From assembly GCA_937891215.1 (NCBI GenBank), contig CALAEU010000297.1, positions 1 through 5,020 on the forward strand: a stretch of 5,020 nucleotides of DNA, read 5' to 3'. Origin of the DNA: an uncultured Clostridia bacterium. Its GTDB lineage: Bacteria; Bacillota_A; Clostridia; Oscillospirales; Acutalibacteraceae. The position numbers were made by a program, and so were the translations under genes. Shown here in pieces: positions 4,725-5,020 of this stretch; the stretch's first letter is position 1; each line of letters starts with the position of its first letter. The notes beneath the pieces are model-generated. The model did no database searches. It saw only the letters and a list, made by a program, of their open reading frames with translations, and had not been told where the DNA came from.

Positions 4725-5020
4725 ATGAAATTGTTTGATTTATTGAAGAGAAAGCTTTTTAAGAAGCAACCCAAAGCAACAGGAAATTTCCTTGTTGATT
4801 TCTACAACACTCATGATGAAGATGTACGTCTTTTATCTAAACACGGCAGAGTTGAATTTTTAACAACTGTAAAATACATTGAGAAATATTTGAACAATGA
4901 AATGAGAATTATAGAAATCGGAGCAGGAACAGGCAGATATTCACATTTCTTTGCTCAAAAAGGCTTTGAGGTTGATGCAGTTGAGCTTATTGAACACAAT
5001 ATTGAGGTTTTCAAAACAAA
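4725..5020 (+). CDS. Class I SAM-dependent methyltransferase (partial, 5' end)
   Basis: Ninety-eight codons are visible before the window ends. AAAGGAG at 4711-4717 with a seven-base spacer fixes ATG 4725. After a basic N-terminus (KLFDLLKRKLFKKQPK) comes FLVDFYNTHDEDVRLLSKHGRVEFLTTVKYIEKYL (22-56), a helical cap found in a common Clostridia methyltransferase group. The SAM-binding motif I follows: IIEIGAGTGRYSHFF at 62-76, with Glu64 and the glycine loop 66-70. Strand 2, FEVDAVELIE (81-90), carries Glu87, the expected ligand of the SAM ribose. The glycine loop differs from that of Erm rRNA dimethylases and the layout resembles small-molecule or general methyltransferases; the substrate cannot be named. 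Expression is predicted to depend on the leader peptide and attenuator upstream. An induced methyltransferase with such a leader would fit a drug, rRNA or toxin modification role. Confidence 0.88.
   Translation, partial: MKLFDLLKRKLFKKQPKATGNFLVDFYNTHDEDVRLLSKHGRVEFLTTVKYIEKYLNNEMRIIEIGAGTGRYSHFFAQKGFEVDAVELIEHNIEVFKT

Noticed and set aside
4725..5020. Identification as an Erm-type 23S rRNA methylase because of the leader peptide
   Set aside because: The glycine motif EIGAGTGRYS and the N-terminal cap differ from the Erm pattern. Only the mode of control is comparable.
1..5020. Integron-like cassette array with attachment sites between the small genes
   Set aside because: I found no repeated inverted-repeat element at the gene boundaries; genes overlap or abut instead.

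Overview
The window is AT-rich, has compact Shine-Dalgarno-led genes, and carries vegetative promoters of the TTGACA/TATAAT type. Together with the protein families present, this suggests a low-GC Bacillota chromosome or plasmid, most likely Clostridia of a gut community. The content is accessory: small modifying enzymes, a Fic protein and an attenuator-controlled methyltransferase, with a visible broken junction at the left edge. I see no tRNA, rRNA, CRISPR array, transposase or origin.

Left edge (1-150): a plus-strand reading frame ends at 111 and is followed by a good ribosome binding site and an ATG at 136. The gene that should start there is lost, because the sequence from about 136-148 onward is instead the 3' part of a minus-strand NUDIX gene. 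That NUDIX gene in turn loses family resemblance at the same point. This looks like a recombination or insertion boundary.

Minus-strand operon (3304 down to the left edge), in order of transcription: GNAT acetyltransferase, NUDIX hydrolase (TTG start), RimJ/RimL-type GNAT acetyltransferase, peptidase E-like S51 protein, second COG3981-like GNAT acetyltransferase, and a truncated NUDIX hydrolase. Genes are separated by -20 to +68 bases and each has its own ribosome binding site. One promoter (TTGAAT-17-TAGAAT, extended -10) lies upstream of the first gene. The enzymes look like a collection of small-molecule modification or clean-up functions, such as resistance islands accumulate; their substrates cannot be read from sequence.

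Divergent control region (3305-3450): the operon promoter and the fic promoter lie back to back with their -35 boxes 7 bases apart. A 6-3-6 palindrome lies between and over the boxes. A 12-base tandem repeat covers the fic -10 box and probable transcription start.

Plus strand, right half: a complete class II-like Fic protein (3451-4443), then a near-consensus promoter (4474-4502), a 35-codon leader peptide (4533-4640), a strong Rho-independent terminator (4664-4704) and the start of a class I SAM-dependent methyltransferase (4725 to the edge). Within the leader ORF there is a 13-bp hairpin. Its 3' arm and the following bases are also complementary, in the right order, to the 5' arm and loop of the terminator. 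This is the classical 1:2 / 2:3 / 3:4 geometry of ribosome-stalling transcription attenuation. It implies that the methyltransferase is induced when translation of the leader stalls, as for many ribosome-targeting antibiotic resistance genes. This is the most interesting feature of the window.
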